Assembly (NCBI GenBank): GCA_046541415.1
Contig: JBKHDI010000027.1
Span: forward strand, 1 to 42,369
Direction of reading: 5' to 3'
Source of the DNA: CAZOVB01 sp046541415
GTDB lineage: Bacteria; Planctomycetota; Phycisphaerae; SM23-33
DNA length: 42,369 nt
Below are positions 26,867 to 34,337 of the stretch, piece by piece (position 1 is the first letter of the stretch; each line of letters begins with the position of its first letter). A program made the translations under genes and the position numbers. The notes below the pieces were generated by a model. The model made no database searches. It saw only the letters and a list, made by a program, of their open reading frames with translations, and was not told the DNA's origin.

Positions 26867-27304
26867 TCAGGCCCCCCCGGCGGCCATCTGACCGAAGAAG
26901 CCGTCGCCGCCGCCCTCGGCCGCCGCGGCCTGCTGGAAGAGCGGTTCGAGCTTCTTCTGGAGCACTTCGACGGTGAAGGGCTTGACGATGAAGCTGTCGA
27001 CGCCGGCAGAGTCCAGGGCCTCTTCGACCTTGGCCATGGTCGACTCGGTGGTGACCATGATGATCGGAATGTGCCGTTTCTGGATCTCCCGGACCTTGAT
27101 GGCGAACTCCAGGCCATTCATGTTGGGCATGTTCCAGTCGACGAAGATGATGTTCTGGCTGTCCTGGTCGAACTTCTCCAGGGCCTCGGCGCCGTCGGCG
27201 GCCTCGGTGAACTCGAAATCCGCCAGGGCGCTTTCGCGGAGCGAACGCATGACCATCTTCCGCATGATCGCGGAGTCATCCACTACGAGGGCATGAATGT
27301 TCAT
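26867..27304 (-). CDS. CheY-type response regulator with Gly-rich tail
   Basis: This receiver-only protein has the acidic pair D8-D9, the phosphate acceptor in FVDWNMP (Asp56 from this start), the Thr pair in MVTTES and the Lys in VKPF. After the receiver a short tail of Ala, Gly and Phe (AEGGGDGFFGQMAAGG) follows, which has no known fold. Two start codons are possible, at 27310 and 27304; AAGGA is only one base from the first but 7 from the second, so 27304 is preferred (145 residues). It heads the chemotaxis cluster behind a sigma-28 type promoter at 27445-27471. Confidence 0.92.
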   Translation of the reverse strand: MNIHALVVDDSAIMRKMVMRSLRESALADFEFTEAADGAEALEKFDQDSQNIIFVDWNMPNMNGLEFAIKVREIQKRHIPIIMVTTESTMAKVEEALDSAGVDSFIVKPFTVEVLQKKLEPLFQQAAAAEGGGDGFFGQMAAGGA

Positions 27305-27444
27305 CGGCATATCCTTACTCTACAGATGCGATTGACCAAGCCTGTTGTTCCGGTGCTGCAAGGCAGCGGTTCCAGCCTTCCCAAGCCCCCGGGCTGAAGT
27401 TCGTGCCCATCGCCATCAGTCCCTGGACAGGGGCGTCACTGTTC

Positions 27445-27471
27445 TTATCGGCGGCAGCGCCTGCGTCGTTA
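27445..27471 (-). promoter_or_regulatory. Sigma-28 (FliA) promoter candidate for the chemotaxis cluster
   Basis: On the minus strand the -10 element is GCCGATAA, identical to the FliA consensus, preceded by 11 bases and TAACGACG, which keeps only the TAA of the consensus TAAAGTTT. The spacing matches the other three sites in this window. It lies about 140 bases before the response-regulator start; the rest of the 27305-27634 interval holds only the fliS terminator. Confidence 0.5.
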
Positions 27472-27576
27472 GGCAAAACCCCACAAAACCGGACAAACTG
27501 GTATAAACAGAACAGCCCCGCCAAAGCGCTCTACCTGGGCCCGGTATCGAACTTGGCCGGAACCTGAGTGGATATG

Positions 27577-27608
27577 AAAAGGCCCCGCCGGTCCGACCGG
27601 CGAGGCCT
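27577..27608 (-). terminator. Intrinsic terminator after fliS
   Basis: On the minus strand a near-perfect GC-rich stem, AGGCCTCGCCGGT / ACCGGCGGGGCCT with one mismatch, and a CGG-type loop are followed by TTTTC. It begins 26 bases after the fliS stop and isolates the flagellar filament genes from the chemotaxis cluster. Confidence 0.85.
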
Positions 27609-27634
27609 GTTATTCTGCTGCTGCGACGCTGGGA

Positions 27635-27994
27635 CTATTCGGTGATCTGCTTCCAGCCTTCGTTCAGCTCGTTGAGGATCTTGATGACATCCTGGAGCAT
27701 CTGCTTGTCGCACTTGAGATTGGCCACCGTCAGGTGCTGCATCATGAAATGATACAGGCTGCGGAGGTTCTGGGCGATCTCCCCGCCGGCTTCGAGGTTC
27801 AGCGAGACGTTCAACTCGAGGATGATCTCCACCGCACGGTTGATCAACTCGCCTTTACGGACGTAATCCTGCTTGTCCAGGGCGTCCTGAGCCTGCCGGA
27901 GGAAGCGGATCGCACCCTCGTAAAGCAGTACGATAATCCGCCCCTGCGATTGCGTTTCGACGGCGTTCTGTTGATAAGCCGTGATGCCTTCCAT
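27635..27994 (-). CDS. fliS: Flagellin export chaperone FliS
   Basis: FliS binds the C-terminus of newly made flagellin in the cytoplasm and keeps it unfolded until export. The 119-residue all-helical protein shows the family start AYQQNAVETQSQGRIIVLLYEGAIRFL (a landmark spanning residues 6-32), the helix INRAVEIILELNVSLN and the segment LYHFMMQHL. Length is typical. AAGGA lies 8 bases before the ATG. It follows fliD by 62 bases with no terminator between, and is closed by the hairpin at 27577-27608, so fliD-fliS is one operon. Confidence 0.95.
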   Translation of the reverse strand: MEGITAYQQNAVETQSQGRIIVLLYEGAIRFLRQAQDALDKQDYVRKGELINRAVEIILELNVSLNLEAGGEIAQNLRSLYHFMMQHLTVANLKCDKQMLQDVIKILNELNEGWKQITE

Positions 27995-28056
27995 TTCCCA
28001 GTCCTTACTCCAGGTGATATCGGTTACAGATGACCCGTCAGGTCAGATGATTCGCG

Positions 28057-29733
28057 TTACTTCGAGCCGGAACCGCCGCTGTTCTTGGACAACGAGGAGA
28101 ACATGGACGTGTACTGGGCGCGCTGGGCGTCCATCTCAGCCAGGGTGGCCTCGAGGCGGGCGTACTTCTCCCGCAACATTTCTTCCTTCTTCTTCAGCCG
28201 TTCGGTCTTGTTCTCGATGTCGCCTTCGATCGCATCGATCGCGTCGGAGAACTGCGTGCGCTTCAGGCCCAGGGCGCCGGATTCGGCGTCGAGCATCTGA
28301 TCCAGCAACTTTTCGAGATTGCCCGCAAAACCGCCCTGGACCCGCACCTCAGCCGTCTGCTGGGCAGAGGCGCCGTCCCAGGCGATGTTGAGTTTCATGT
28401 CTTCTTCCGGGTTGCCGTTGGCGCCGGTGACAACCGTGCCGTTGACCCTCGCAGCCCGCCACTCGGTATCCGCTTCGCTCTGGAGCTTGATCCAGGCATC
28501 GGTGATATTGCCCGCGCCGTCGAAGTTGACCTTCACGTCGTATTTGCCCGCCTGGGTGTCGTCGGTGGCGCTGGTGAACTGGATGCCCGTGCTGTTCCAG
28601 GTCGCCCCGGAATTGACCGCGCCGATCAGGTTCAGCACGCCGCTGTAATCGGCGTTCAGGGCTTCGTTGAGCTCTCCCTTGTCCAGCGACATCTCGCCGT
28701 AGCGGTCGACCGACAGGCCCAACTGGCTGACCAGGGTATAGCCGTCCTGACCGTCGACGAAGCCGTCGACCGAGCCGACCAGCTGCTGGCGGATCCGGGC
28801 CAGCAGGCTGTTCAGCGTGGTATCGCCCTGCAGTACGCCGCTCTTGCCCGTCTCCTCGTCGTAGCCGGTGTAGGCGTCGATGGCGCTTTTCAGGCCGTTG
28901 TAAACGTCCACGACATTCTGCAGGCCGCCTTCGATGTTGCCCGTCTTGCGGGCCAGGTTCAGGTTCGTCGTCCCCACGTTCTGCAGGGTAACCGTCACGC
29001 CGGGGATCAGATCGCTGAGGCTGTTGCTGGACCGTTCGATCCAGTCTGCAGTCGGGTATCCGTCGATGCGGACCTGGCTGTTCGAGGCCGTCTGGGTCGT
29101 CAGGAAGCTGGCCTCGTCGTCGGTAAACGCTGCCAGGGCGTTGGGATCGGTATTGACCATCGAAATGCCGTAATCGGCCCCGCTGTCCTGGCCCTGGAGG
29201 ACCAGGTGGACGTTCTGGTCGACCCCGGCTGTGTATTCCAGCAGCGAGGCGGTCACGCCGGGGTTGTCGGCATCGTTGTTGATCAGGTTCTTGAGCTCTT
29301 CCAGTGTGGTCTCGGCACTGGTGACAACCGTACGTTCCACCCCGTTATAGGAGTAGGTAAACGTCCCTGCCCCCACCAACGTCTCTGCCGAGGCCAGGCC
29401 CGCATGGACCCGCCGCTCGCTGGTCGCCAGCTTGTTGATCTCGACGGTGTGACTGCCCATCGCCGCCCCGTCGCCGGCAGAAACCGTCGCAACATCCTTG
29501 TTGGATGAGGTGGCCGCAACCTGCTTGAGCTCATCGACGGTATCGAGCTTGCCGATCGCCGACTGGAGCTGGGCGAACCGCTGTTCGAGGTCCTCGATGG
29601 CCTTGGTCTTGTTCTGGTAATCGGTCTTGCGACTGGCCAGTATGTTGAGAGGCTGGGCCTCGGCGGCCAGGGTCGACTCGATCAATGCCGTCGTGTCCAT
29701 TCCGGAAAATATACCGGGTAATCCAAGACTCAT
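28057..29733 (-). CDS. fliD: Flagellar hook-associated protein 2 (filament cap) FliD
   Basis: FliD forms the cap at the tip of the growing filament and folds flagellin subunits as they arrive. The 558 residues begin with the conserved FliD N-terminus (LGLPGIFSGMDTTALIES), followed by an N-terminal coiled coil (about 35-70), beta domains in the middle and the family C-terminus with a long coiled coil (ENKTERLKKKEEMLREKYARL) and the tail MDAQRAQYTSMFSSLSK. Length is on the upper side of normal. GGAG precedes the ATG. A strong sigma-28 type promoter lies 72 bases upstream. Confidence 0.95.
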   Translation of the reverse strand: MSLGLPGIFSGMDTTALIESTLAAEAQPLNILASRKTDYQNKTKAIEDLEQRFAQLQSAIGKLDTVDELKQVAATSSNKDVATVSAGDGAAMGSHTVEINKLATSERRVHAGLASAETLVGAGTFTYSYNGVERTVVTSAETTLEELKNLINNDADNPGVTASLLEYTAGVDQNVHLVLQGQDSGADYGISMVNTDPNALAAFTDDEASFLTTQTASNSQVRIDGYPTADWIERSSNSLSDLIPGVTVTLQNVGTTNLNLARKTGNIEGGLQNVVDVYNGLKSAIDAYTGYDEETGKSGVLQGDTTLNSLLARIRQQLVGSVDGFVDGQDGYTLVSQLGLSVDRYGEMSLDKGELNEALNADYSGVLNLIGAVNSGATWNSTGIQFTSATDDTQAGKYDVKVNFDGAGNITDAWIKLQSEADTEWRAARVNGTVVTGANGNPEEDMKLNIAWDGASAQQTAEVRVQGGFAGNLEKLLDQMLDAESGALGLKRTQFSDAIDAIEGDIENKTERLKKKEEMLREKYARLEATLAEMDAQRAQYTSMFSSLSKNSGGSGSK

Positions 29734-29804
29734 ACCAGGTCTCCTGAAACAGCAGAATCCGGGTGGGAAGGCGGACCCTGCAACACGGGTGGTCCCACCT
29801 ATCT

Positions 29805-29831
29805 TTATCGCTTCTGGGGGGCGAAACTTTA
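29805..29831 (-). promoter_or_regulatory. Sigma-28 (FliA) promoter for fliD-fliS
   Basis: The minus strand reads TAAAGTTT, 11 bases, AGCGATAA. The -35 is identical to the FliA consensus and the -10 differs from GCCGATAA at two positions. Of the four sites in the window this is the best overall match. Confidence 0.8.
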
Positions 29832-29939
29832 ATGGAATATCGAGATGACAAACCTATTGGAAACAATCACTTACATCGACAGCCGAGCAACTGTCGGAGA
29901 ATTCGCTGGTTCTGGCCACCATTTGACCTGAATAAGGAA

Positions 29940-30018
29940 GCTCCCCCGTCTGAGCGTATCGGCGGCGGGTCGGGGATAGACCAGCGGTCTGGCAGCCGAA
30001 AGCTGTGGACGGGGGAGC
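29940..30018 (-). terminator. Branched hairpin after flagellin 1 (terminator or structured RNA)
   Basis: A perfect 11-bp stem (GCTCCCCCGTC / GACGGGGGAGC) encloses 57 bases that contain two smaller perfect hairpins, CAGC-TTTCG-GCTG and AGACC-GCT-GGTCT, so the RNA can form a three-way or multibranch junction. It starts 30 bases after the flagellin stop, where the other two flagellin genes have ordinary intrinsic terminators. The minus-strand sequence after the stem (TTCCTTATTC) is only weakly U-rich. The remainder of the 29734-30047 interval holds the fliD promoter and nothing else that I see. Confidence 0.45.
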
Positions 30019-30047
30019 CCGAAACTGCGAATGTTGATGTCAGCGTC

Positions 30048-31232
30048 TTATCCCTGCAGCAGTTGCAGAGCCATCTGGGGCATGGTATTGGCCTGGGTCA
30101 GCATGCTCACGCCGGCCTGGGAGAGCACCTGGTATCGCGTCATGGCCGCCATCTCGTGGGCGACGTCGACGTCGCTGATGCGGCTTTCGGCGGCCAGGAG
30201 GTTTTCGGCCTCGATGTCGACGACGCTGATGGCCGATTCCAGGCGGTTCATCAGGTAGCCCATCTTGGCGCGGAACTCGTCCTTGGTCTGGATGGCCGAC
30301 CAGACGGTGTTCAGGGCCCCGGCCGCGGAGATCGAATCGGAGATGTCGATCTTCATGCCTTCCCCCGCCCCGACCGACCAGTTGCCCTGGCTGAACGGAT
30401 TGGCCGCCCCGGAGAAGGAGATCGAGATCTGGTTGTCGGCCGAGCCCCACAGGGCCGTCAGCTGCAGACCGTACATCTTCGTCTCGCTGTCGTAGTGCAC
30501 CGTCGCCACGTCGTATTCTTGCTCGGCTGTCGCCCGGGACTTCTCGTTGATCAGGTCGACCAGCGAGGCCAGCGTGTAATCACCGGCCGAGAAGGAGACC
30601 ATGATGTCTTCCTGCGAATCGGCGCCGGTGAAGCTGATCTTCAGCACGCCGGCGGTCAGGGTGAACGGCTCGTTGATCGAGGCGACGCGGTTGGCCGGAT
30701 CGGTGACGGCCACGGCCTTGATCCCGCCGATGCCCAGCCCCGAGGCCGAGACGTCCGTCGTGCCGATGTCGATGGTCTGGCTGGAACCGAGGTGGATGTT
30801 GAACGTCTCGGTATCATGGTCCAGCAGCTTCTGGCCGTTGAAGTCGGTGTTGTCGGCGATGCGGTCGATCTCGGTGATCAACTGGGCGAACTCCTGGTTC
30901 ATGATCTTCCGCTGGGCCTGCGAGTAGGACTCGGTGGCCGACTGTTCAGCCAGCTCCATCATGCGGATGAGGATGTCGTCGATGACGCTCATGGCGCCCT
31001 CGGCGGTCTGGAGCATGCTGATCGCGTCGCGGGCGTTTCGCGAGCCCTGGCGGAGGGTGGCCATGTCGGCCCGGATCAGTTCGCGGACGGCCAGGCCCGC
31101 TGCGTCGTCTCTGGCAGAGTTGATCCGCTGGCCCGAAGAGAGGTGCTCGACGGACCGCTGCAGCAGGTCGTAGTTCTTGCCCAGCTGCCGGGTGGCCTGC
31201 TCGGCCATGAGGTTGTTCTTGATTGCCAACAT
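30048..31232 (-). CDS. Flagellin (paralogue 1)
   Basis: This 394-residue protein is a filament subunit. The N-terminal D0/D1 region (about 1-140) carries LSSGQRINSARDDAAGLAVRE and ISMLQTAEGAMSVIDDIL; the C-terminal D1/D0 region carries GYLMNRLESAISVVDIEAENLLAAESRISDVDVA and ends ANTMPQMALQLLQG (these are landmarks, shown in overlapping short form: MNRLESA, AESRISDVDVA, MPQMALQLL). The middle, about 150-310, is the variable exposed domain. It has a good ribosome site (GGGGAG), a sigma-28 promoter 130 bases upstream and an unusual branched hairpin downstream. No Cys is present, as usual for flagellins. Confidence 0.95.
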   Translation of the reverse strand: MLAIKNNLMAEQATRQLGKNYDLLQRSVEHLSSGQRINSARDDAAGLAVRELIRADMATLRQGSRNARDAISMLQTAEGAMSVIDDILIRMMELAEQSATESYSQAQRKIMNQEFAQLITEIDRIADNTDFNGQKLLDHDTETFNIHLGSSQTIDIGTTDVSASGLGIGGIKAVAVTDPANRVASINEPFTLTAGVLKISFTGADSQEDIMVSFSAGDYTLASLVDLINEKSRATAEQEYDVATVHYDSETKMYGLQLTALWGSADNQISISFSGAANPFSQGNWSVGAGEGMKIDISDSISAAGALNTVWSAIQTKDEFRAKMGYLMNRLESAISVVDIEAENLLAAESRISDVDVAHEMAAMTRYQVLSQAGVSMLTQANTMPQMALQLLQG

Positions 31233-31320
31233 GTCCAGTCACTCCCCAATCCTGAAGGTCTTCTGTTCTCTGACCGCTCGCGGATTGAGGCTGCTGCTGG
31301 GACTATCCCCGACCCTACAG

Positions 31321-31341
31321 ACCGCACAATCCCTACAAACG
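31321..31341 (-). promoter_or_regulatory. Conserved 5' leader element of flagellin 1
   Basis: Read on the plus strand this is ACCGCACAA, one base, CC, one base, TACAAACG. The same element recurs in the flagellin 2 leader (32896-32916) with 19 of 21 bases identical and at nearly the same distance from the sigma-28 promoter, with a shared CCCGACCC a few bases away. It should lie in the transcribed leader, about 10-35 bases after the start. Function unknown. Confidence 0.45.
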
Positions 31342-31361
31342 GAACGCGTTGTCAGGGTTCA

Positions 31362-31388
31362 TTGACGGGCCAAGTGGCCGGGACTTTA
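31362..31388 (-). promoter_or_regulatory. Sigma-28 (FliA) promoter for flagellin 1
   Basis: The minus strand reads TAAAGTCC, 11 bases, CCCGTCAA. The spacing equals that of the flagellin 2 and fliD promoters; the -10 is the weakest of the group. Transcription would start near 31355, giving a leader of about 120 bases. Confidence 0.65.
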
Positions 31389-31455
31389 GCAAGGCGCGGC
31401 TTTTTTGACGAAAAATCTTTTTAACTCCCTTTCTGCACGAGATCTGCGCGCATGG

Positions 31456-31497
31456 AAAAAAACCGCGGGATGCCGGTTACTTCTCGGCATCCCGCGG
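31456..31497 (-). terminator. Intrinsic terminator after flagellin 2
   Basis: On the minus strand a perfect 13-bp stem (CCGCGGGATGCCG / CGGCATCCCGCGG) with a 9-base loop is followed by seven T residues. It lies 116 bases after the flagellin 2 stop and just before the flagellin 1 promoter, so each flagellin has its own transcription unit. The 31233-31613 interval holds no other gene. Confidence 0.9.
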
Positions 31498-31613
31498 CTG
31501 AACAGGCGGGAGACGGCCCCACGGGTCGGGGCTTGGGTGCGGTCATTTATGAGGCCGCCTCCCAGTTCGTCTCGCTGCCCGAGGTAGGCTCAACGGGAGG
31601 AATTCATCTTGTC

Positions 31614-32807
31614 TTAGCCCTGCAGGAGGCTCAGGGCCATCTGGGGCATGGTATTGGCCTGGCCGAGCATGCTGATGCCCGCCTGTGCCAGGACCTGGTA
31701 ACGGGTCATGGCGGCCATTTCGACGGCCACGTCGACGTCGCTGATGCGACTCTCGGCGGCCAAGAGGTTCTCGGCCTCGATGTCGACGACGCTGATGGCC
31801 GATTCCAGGCGGTTCATCAGGTAGCCCATCTTGGCGCGGAACTCGTCCTTGGTCTTGATCGCCGCCCAGATCGTGTTCAGTGCACCGGTGGCTGAGACGT
31901 TGTCGGCGATGCTGATCTTCGTGCCGGTTCCGGCCGTGGCAGACCAGTTGCCCGAAGCAGCCACGCCGCCCACACCGGCCGAACTCCAGTTCAGGACCAT
32001 CGTGTTGTCCGAAGCACCCCAGAGAGCCTGGAACTTCAGTCCGTACTTCTGGGTTTCGGCGTCATAGTGGATGGTCGTCACATCGTATTCTTCGCCGTCG
32101 GTTGCCCGGGAGACCTCGTTGATCGTCTCGACCAGTTCCGAAAGGGTGTAGTCCCCGGAGGAAAGGTCGACGCGGATGGTCTGCTGGCCGGAGTCTGCGG
32201 TGAAGCTGATCAACAGCGTCCCGTCGGTCGAGACGTGGACCGTGTCGTTGATCGATGAGACCCAACCGGCGGAGTTCATGATCGCGTAACTCTTTTTCCC
32301 ACCGATCTGCAGACCGGCGGCCGTCATGTCGTGCGTGCCGATGTCGATCGTCTCGGCCGAGCCGATGTGGATGTTGAACGTCTCGGTTTCATCATCGATC
32401 AGCTTCTGACCGTTGAAGTCCGTGTTGTTCGCGATCCGGTCGATCTCGTGGATCAGCTGCTGGAACTCCTGGTCCATGATCTCTCGCTGATCATCGGAGT
32501 AGGAGTCGGTGGCTGCCTGTTCGCTCAGCCCCATCATGCGGATGAGGATGTCGTCGATGACGCTCATGGCACCTTCAGCGGTCTGAAGCATGCTGATTGC
32601 GTCGCGAGCATTCCGCGAGCCCTGGCGGAGCATGGTCACGTCCGCCCGGATCAGTTCGCGAACGGCCAGGCCGGCTGCGTCGTCGCCGGCATCGTTGATC
32701 CGTTCGCCGGATGAAAGGTGTCCTACCGCGGTGTGCAGCTTGTCGTATTGCTTGCCAAGCTGGCGGGCGGCTTGTTCTGCCATCAGGTTGTTCTTGATTG
32801 CCAACAT
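31614..32807 (-). CDS. Flagellin (paralogue 2)
   Basis: This 397-residue filament subunit is close to paralogue 1 at both ends: it starts MLAIKNNLMAEQAARQL, has LSSGERINDAGDDAAGLAV in D1 and the C-terminal segments MNRLESAISVVDIEAENL and MPQMALSLLQG. The middle domain (about 150-310) diverges from both other copies, with TFTADSG- and WSSAGVGGVAASGNW-like stretches that are not shared. GAGGAG precedes the ATG. It has the cleanest of the flagellin promoters (32936-32962) and its own terminator, so it is likely a major, independently expressed filament protein. Confidence 0.95.
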   Translation of the reverse strand: MLAIKNNLMAEQAARQLGKQYDKLHTAVGHLSSGERINDAGDDAAGLAVRELIRADVTMLRQGSRNARDAISMLQTAEGAMSVIDDILIRMMGLSEQAATDSYSDDQREIMDQEFQQLIHEIDRIANNTDFNGQKLIDDETETFNIHIGSAETIDIGTHDMTAAGLQIGGKKSYAIMNSAGWVSSINDTVHVSTDGTLLISFTADSGQQTIRVDLSSGDYTLSELVETINEVSRATDGEEYDVTTIHYDAETQKYGLKFQALWGASDNTMVLNWSSAGVGGVAASGNWSATAGTGTKISIADNVSATGALNTIWAAIKTKDEFRAKMGYLMNRLESAISVVDIEAENLLAAESRISDVDVAVEMAAMTRYQVLAQAGISMLGQANTMPQMALSLLQG

Positions 32808-32895
32808 TTCTACGCTACTCCTCGGTTGAGTGCCTATCTCACGCTCTAGTTCCGTTTGTGAGGGTTATAGGCTTTGGGCTTCCCGACCCGGGTGA

Positions 32896-32916
32896 ACCGC
32901 ACAAGCCTTACAAACG
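32896..32916 (-). promoter_or_regulatory. Conserved 5' leader element of flagellin 2
   Basis: This is the counterpart of the element at 31321-31341, identical at 19 of 21 positions. In this leader the minus-strand CGTTTGT of the element can also pair with ACAAACG about 50 bases further along (around 32853-32859), giving a hairpin in the 5' untranslated region that the flagellin 1 leader lacks. Confidence 0.45.
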
Positions 32917-32935
32917 TCACTGTCGGCACATTGCA

Positions 32936-32962
32936 TTATCGTGGAGGGCCCCTGCGACTTTA
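32936..32962 (-). promoter_or_regulatory. Sigma-28 (FliA) promoter for flagellin 2
   Basis: The minus strand reads TAAAGTCG, 11 bases, CACGATAA, close to the consensus TAAAGTTT-N11-GCCGATAA. Transcription would begin near 32929, about 120 bases before the ATG. Together with the flagellin 3 terminator it accounts for the 32808-33155 interval; no other gene is seen there. Confidence 0.75.
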
Positions 32963-33056
32963 GCATTGCGAGGATAAAAATGGACAGCTATACGCACGTA
33001 CTGTATTTCCAGTAGCTTACGGTTTTGCCAAAAACCAGCTATCCTCACTTGCGTAT

Positions 33057-33092
33057 AAAAAACCGGGCCCGGCGCTGGTGCGCCGGACCCGG
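33057..33092 (-). terminator. Intrinsic terminator after flagellin 3
   Basis: On the minus strand a 12-bp GC-rich stem (CCGGGTCCGGCG / CGCCGGGCCCGG, one G-U pair) with a CACCAG loop is followed by TTTTTTATA. It lies about 64 bases after the flagellin 3 stop. Confidence 0.85.
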
Positions 33093-33155
33093 TCCGGTAT
33101 GCTCTCGGCCCCATCGGCGGGCCGGGAAGAACTTATATAAGGTAGAGACCGGTCC

Positions 33156-34337
33156 CTATTGCAGCAGCGACAGGGCCATCTGGGGCATGGTATTGGCCTG
33201 GCCGAGCATGCTCATGCCCGCCTGGGCCAGTACCTGGTAGCGCGTCATCGCGGCCATCTCCTGGGCCACGTCGACGTCGCTGATGCGACTCTCGGCGGCC
33301 AGGAGATTCTCGGCCTGGATGTCGTTGACGTTGGTCGCCGCTTCCAGGCGGTTCATCAGGTAACCCAGCCGTGCGCGGAACGAGTCCTTGGTCTCGATCG
33401 CCTCGGTGATGGTGTTCAGCGCACCGGTGGCCGAGGTGGCGTCGGCAATGGAGATCTGGCTGCCGCTGGCGGCCTGGCTCTCGGTGAAATTCGCCGAGGA
33501 CAGTATGCCCGCCGCGCCGCTGATCTTGATCTCGTTCTCCGCCGAGCCGTACATCGTCGACAGCTTAATGCCGTACGTCTTGTTCGTCTCGTCGTAGACG
33601 ATCGAAGCCATGTCATACTCCTCGCCGGTTACGGCCCGGGAGGCAGCGTTGACCTTGTCGACGACTTCATCCAGCGTATCATCGTCGGCTGTCAGGGTCA
33701 CCGAGAAGGACGTCTGCATGTCACTGCCGGAGAACATGATCCTGACCGTTCCAGCCCCGGCAGAACTGAGCGTGTCGTTGATGTTCGAGACCTGGACGGA
33801 GGTAAACATCGTCACCTGGTGCTTCGTACCGCCGATGCCCAGGCCCGAGGCGGACATGTCCTCGGCCGCCAGGTCGATCGTCTCGCTGGAGCCGAGGTGA
33901 ACGCTCAACGCACCGGTCTCGTCGTCCAGCAGTTTCAGGCCGTTAAACTCCGTATTCGCGCTGATCCGGTCGATCTCGCTGATCAACTGCTGGAATTCCT
34001 CGTCCATGATCGCCCGCTGCTCGATGGAGTAGGATTCGGTCGAGGCCTGCTCGGCCAGTTCCTTCATGCGGACCAGCACGTCGTCGGTGACGCTGAGGGC
34101 ACCTTCTGCCGTCTGGAGCATGCTGATGGCGTCCTGGGCGTTTCGCGAGCCCTGACGCAGGGTCGCCACGTCGGCGCGGATCAACTCGCGGACGGCCAGC
34201 CCGGCCGCATCGTCCTTTGCGCTGGTGATCCGAAGCCCCGAACTGAGCCGGGAAATCGAAGCAGACAGCTTGCCATAGTTGTAGTTCAGTTGGCGCGAGG
34301 CCTGTTCGGCCATGAGATTGTTCTTGATTGCCAACAT
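33156..34337 (-). CDS. Flagellin (paralogue 3)
   Basis: This 393-residue filament subunit has the same framework as the other two (MLAIKNNLMAEQASRQL, LSSGLRITSAKDDAAGLAV, SMLQTAEGALSVTDD, and at the C-terminus MNRLEAATNVNDIQAENL, MPQMALSLLQ) but is the most distinct: the variable domain is different and the last Gly is missing. The ATG at 34337 follows GGAGGA; a longer frame to 34475 adds 46 residues foreign to flagellins and is rejected. I find no sigma-28 promoter with the spacing seen before the other two, so it may be controlled differently. Confidence 0.94.
   Translation of the reverse strand: MLAIKNNLMAEQASRQLNYNYGKLSASISRLSSGLRITSAKDDAAGLAVRELIRADVATLRQGSRNAQDAISMLQTAEGALSVTDDVLVRMKELAEQASTESYSIEQRAIMDEEFQQLISEIDRISANTEFNGLKLLDDETGALSVHLGSSETIDLAAEDMSASGLGIGGTKHQVTMFTSVQVSNINDTLSSAGAGTVRIMFSGSDMQTSFSVTLTADDDTLDEVVDKVNAASRAVTGEEYDMASIVYDETNKTYGIKLSTMYGSAENEIKISGAAGILSSANFTESQAASGSQISIADATSATGALNTITEAIETKDSFRARLGYLMNRLEAATNVNDIQAENLLAAESRISDVDVAQEMAAMTRYQVLAQAGMSMLGQANTMPQMALSLLQ

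Noticed and set aside
30008..30034. Short CGAAAC motif near the branched hairpin suggesting a hammerhead ribozyme
   Set aside because: No CUGAUGA core or matching third stem on either strand.
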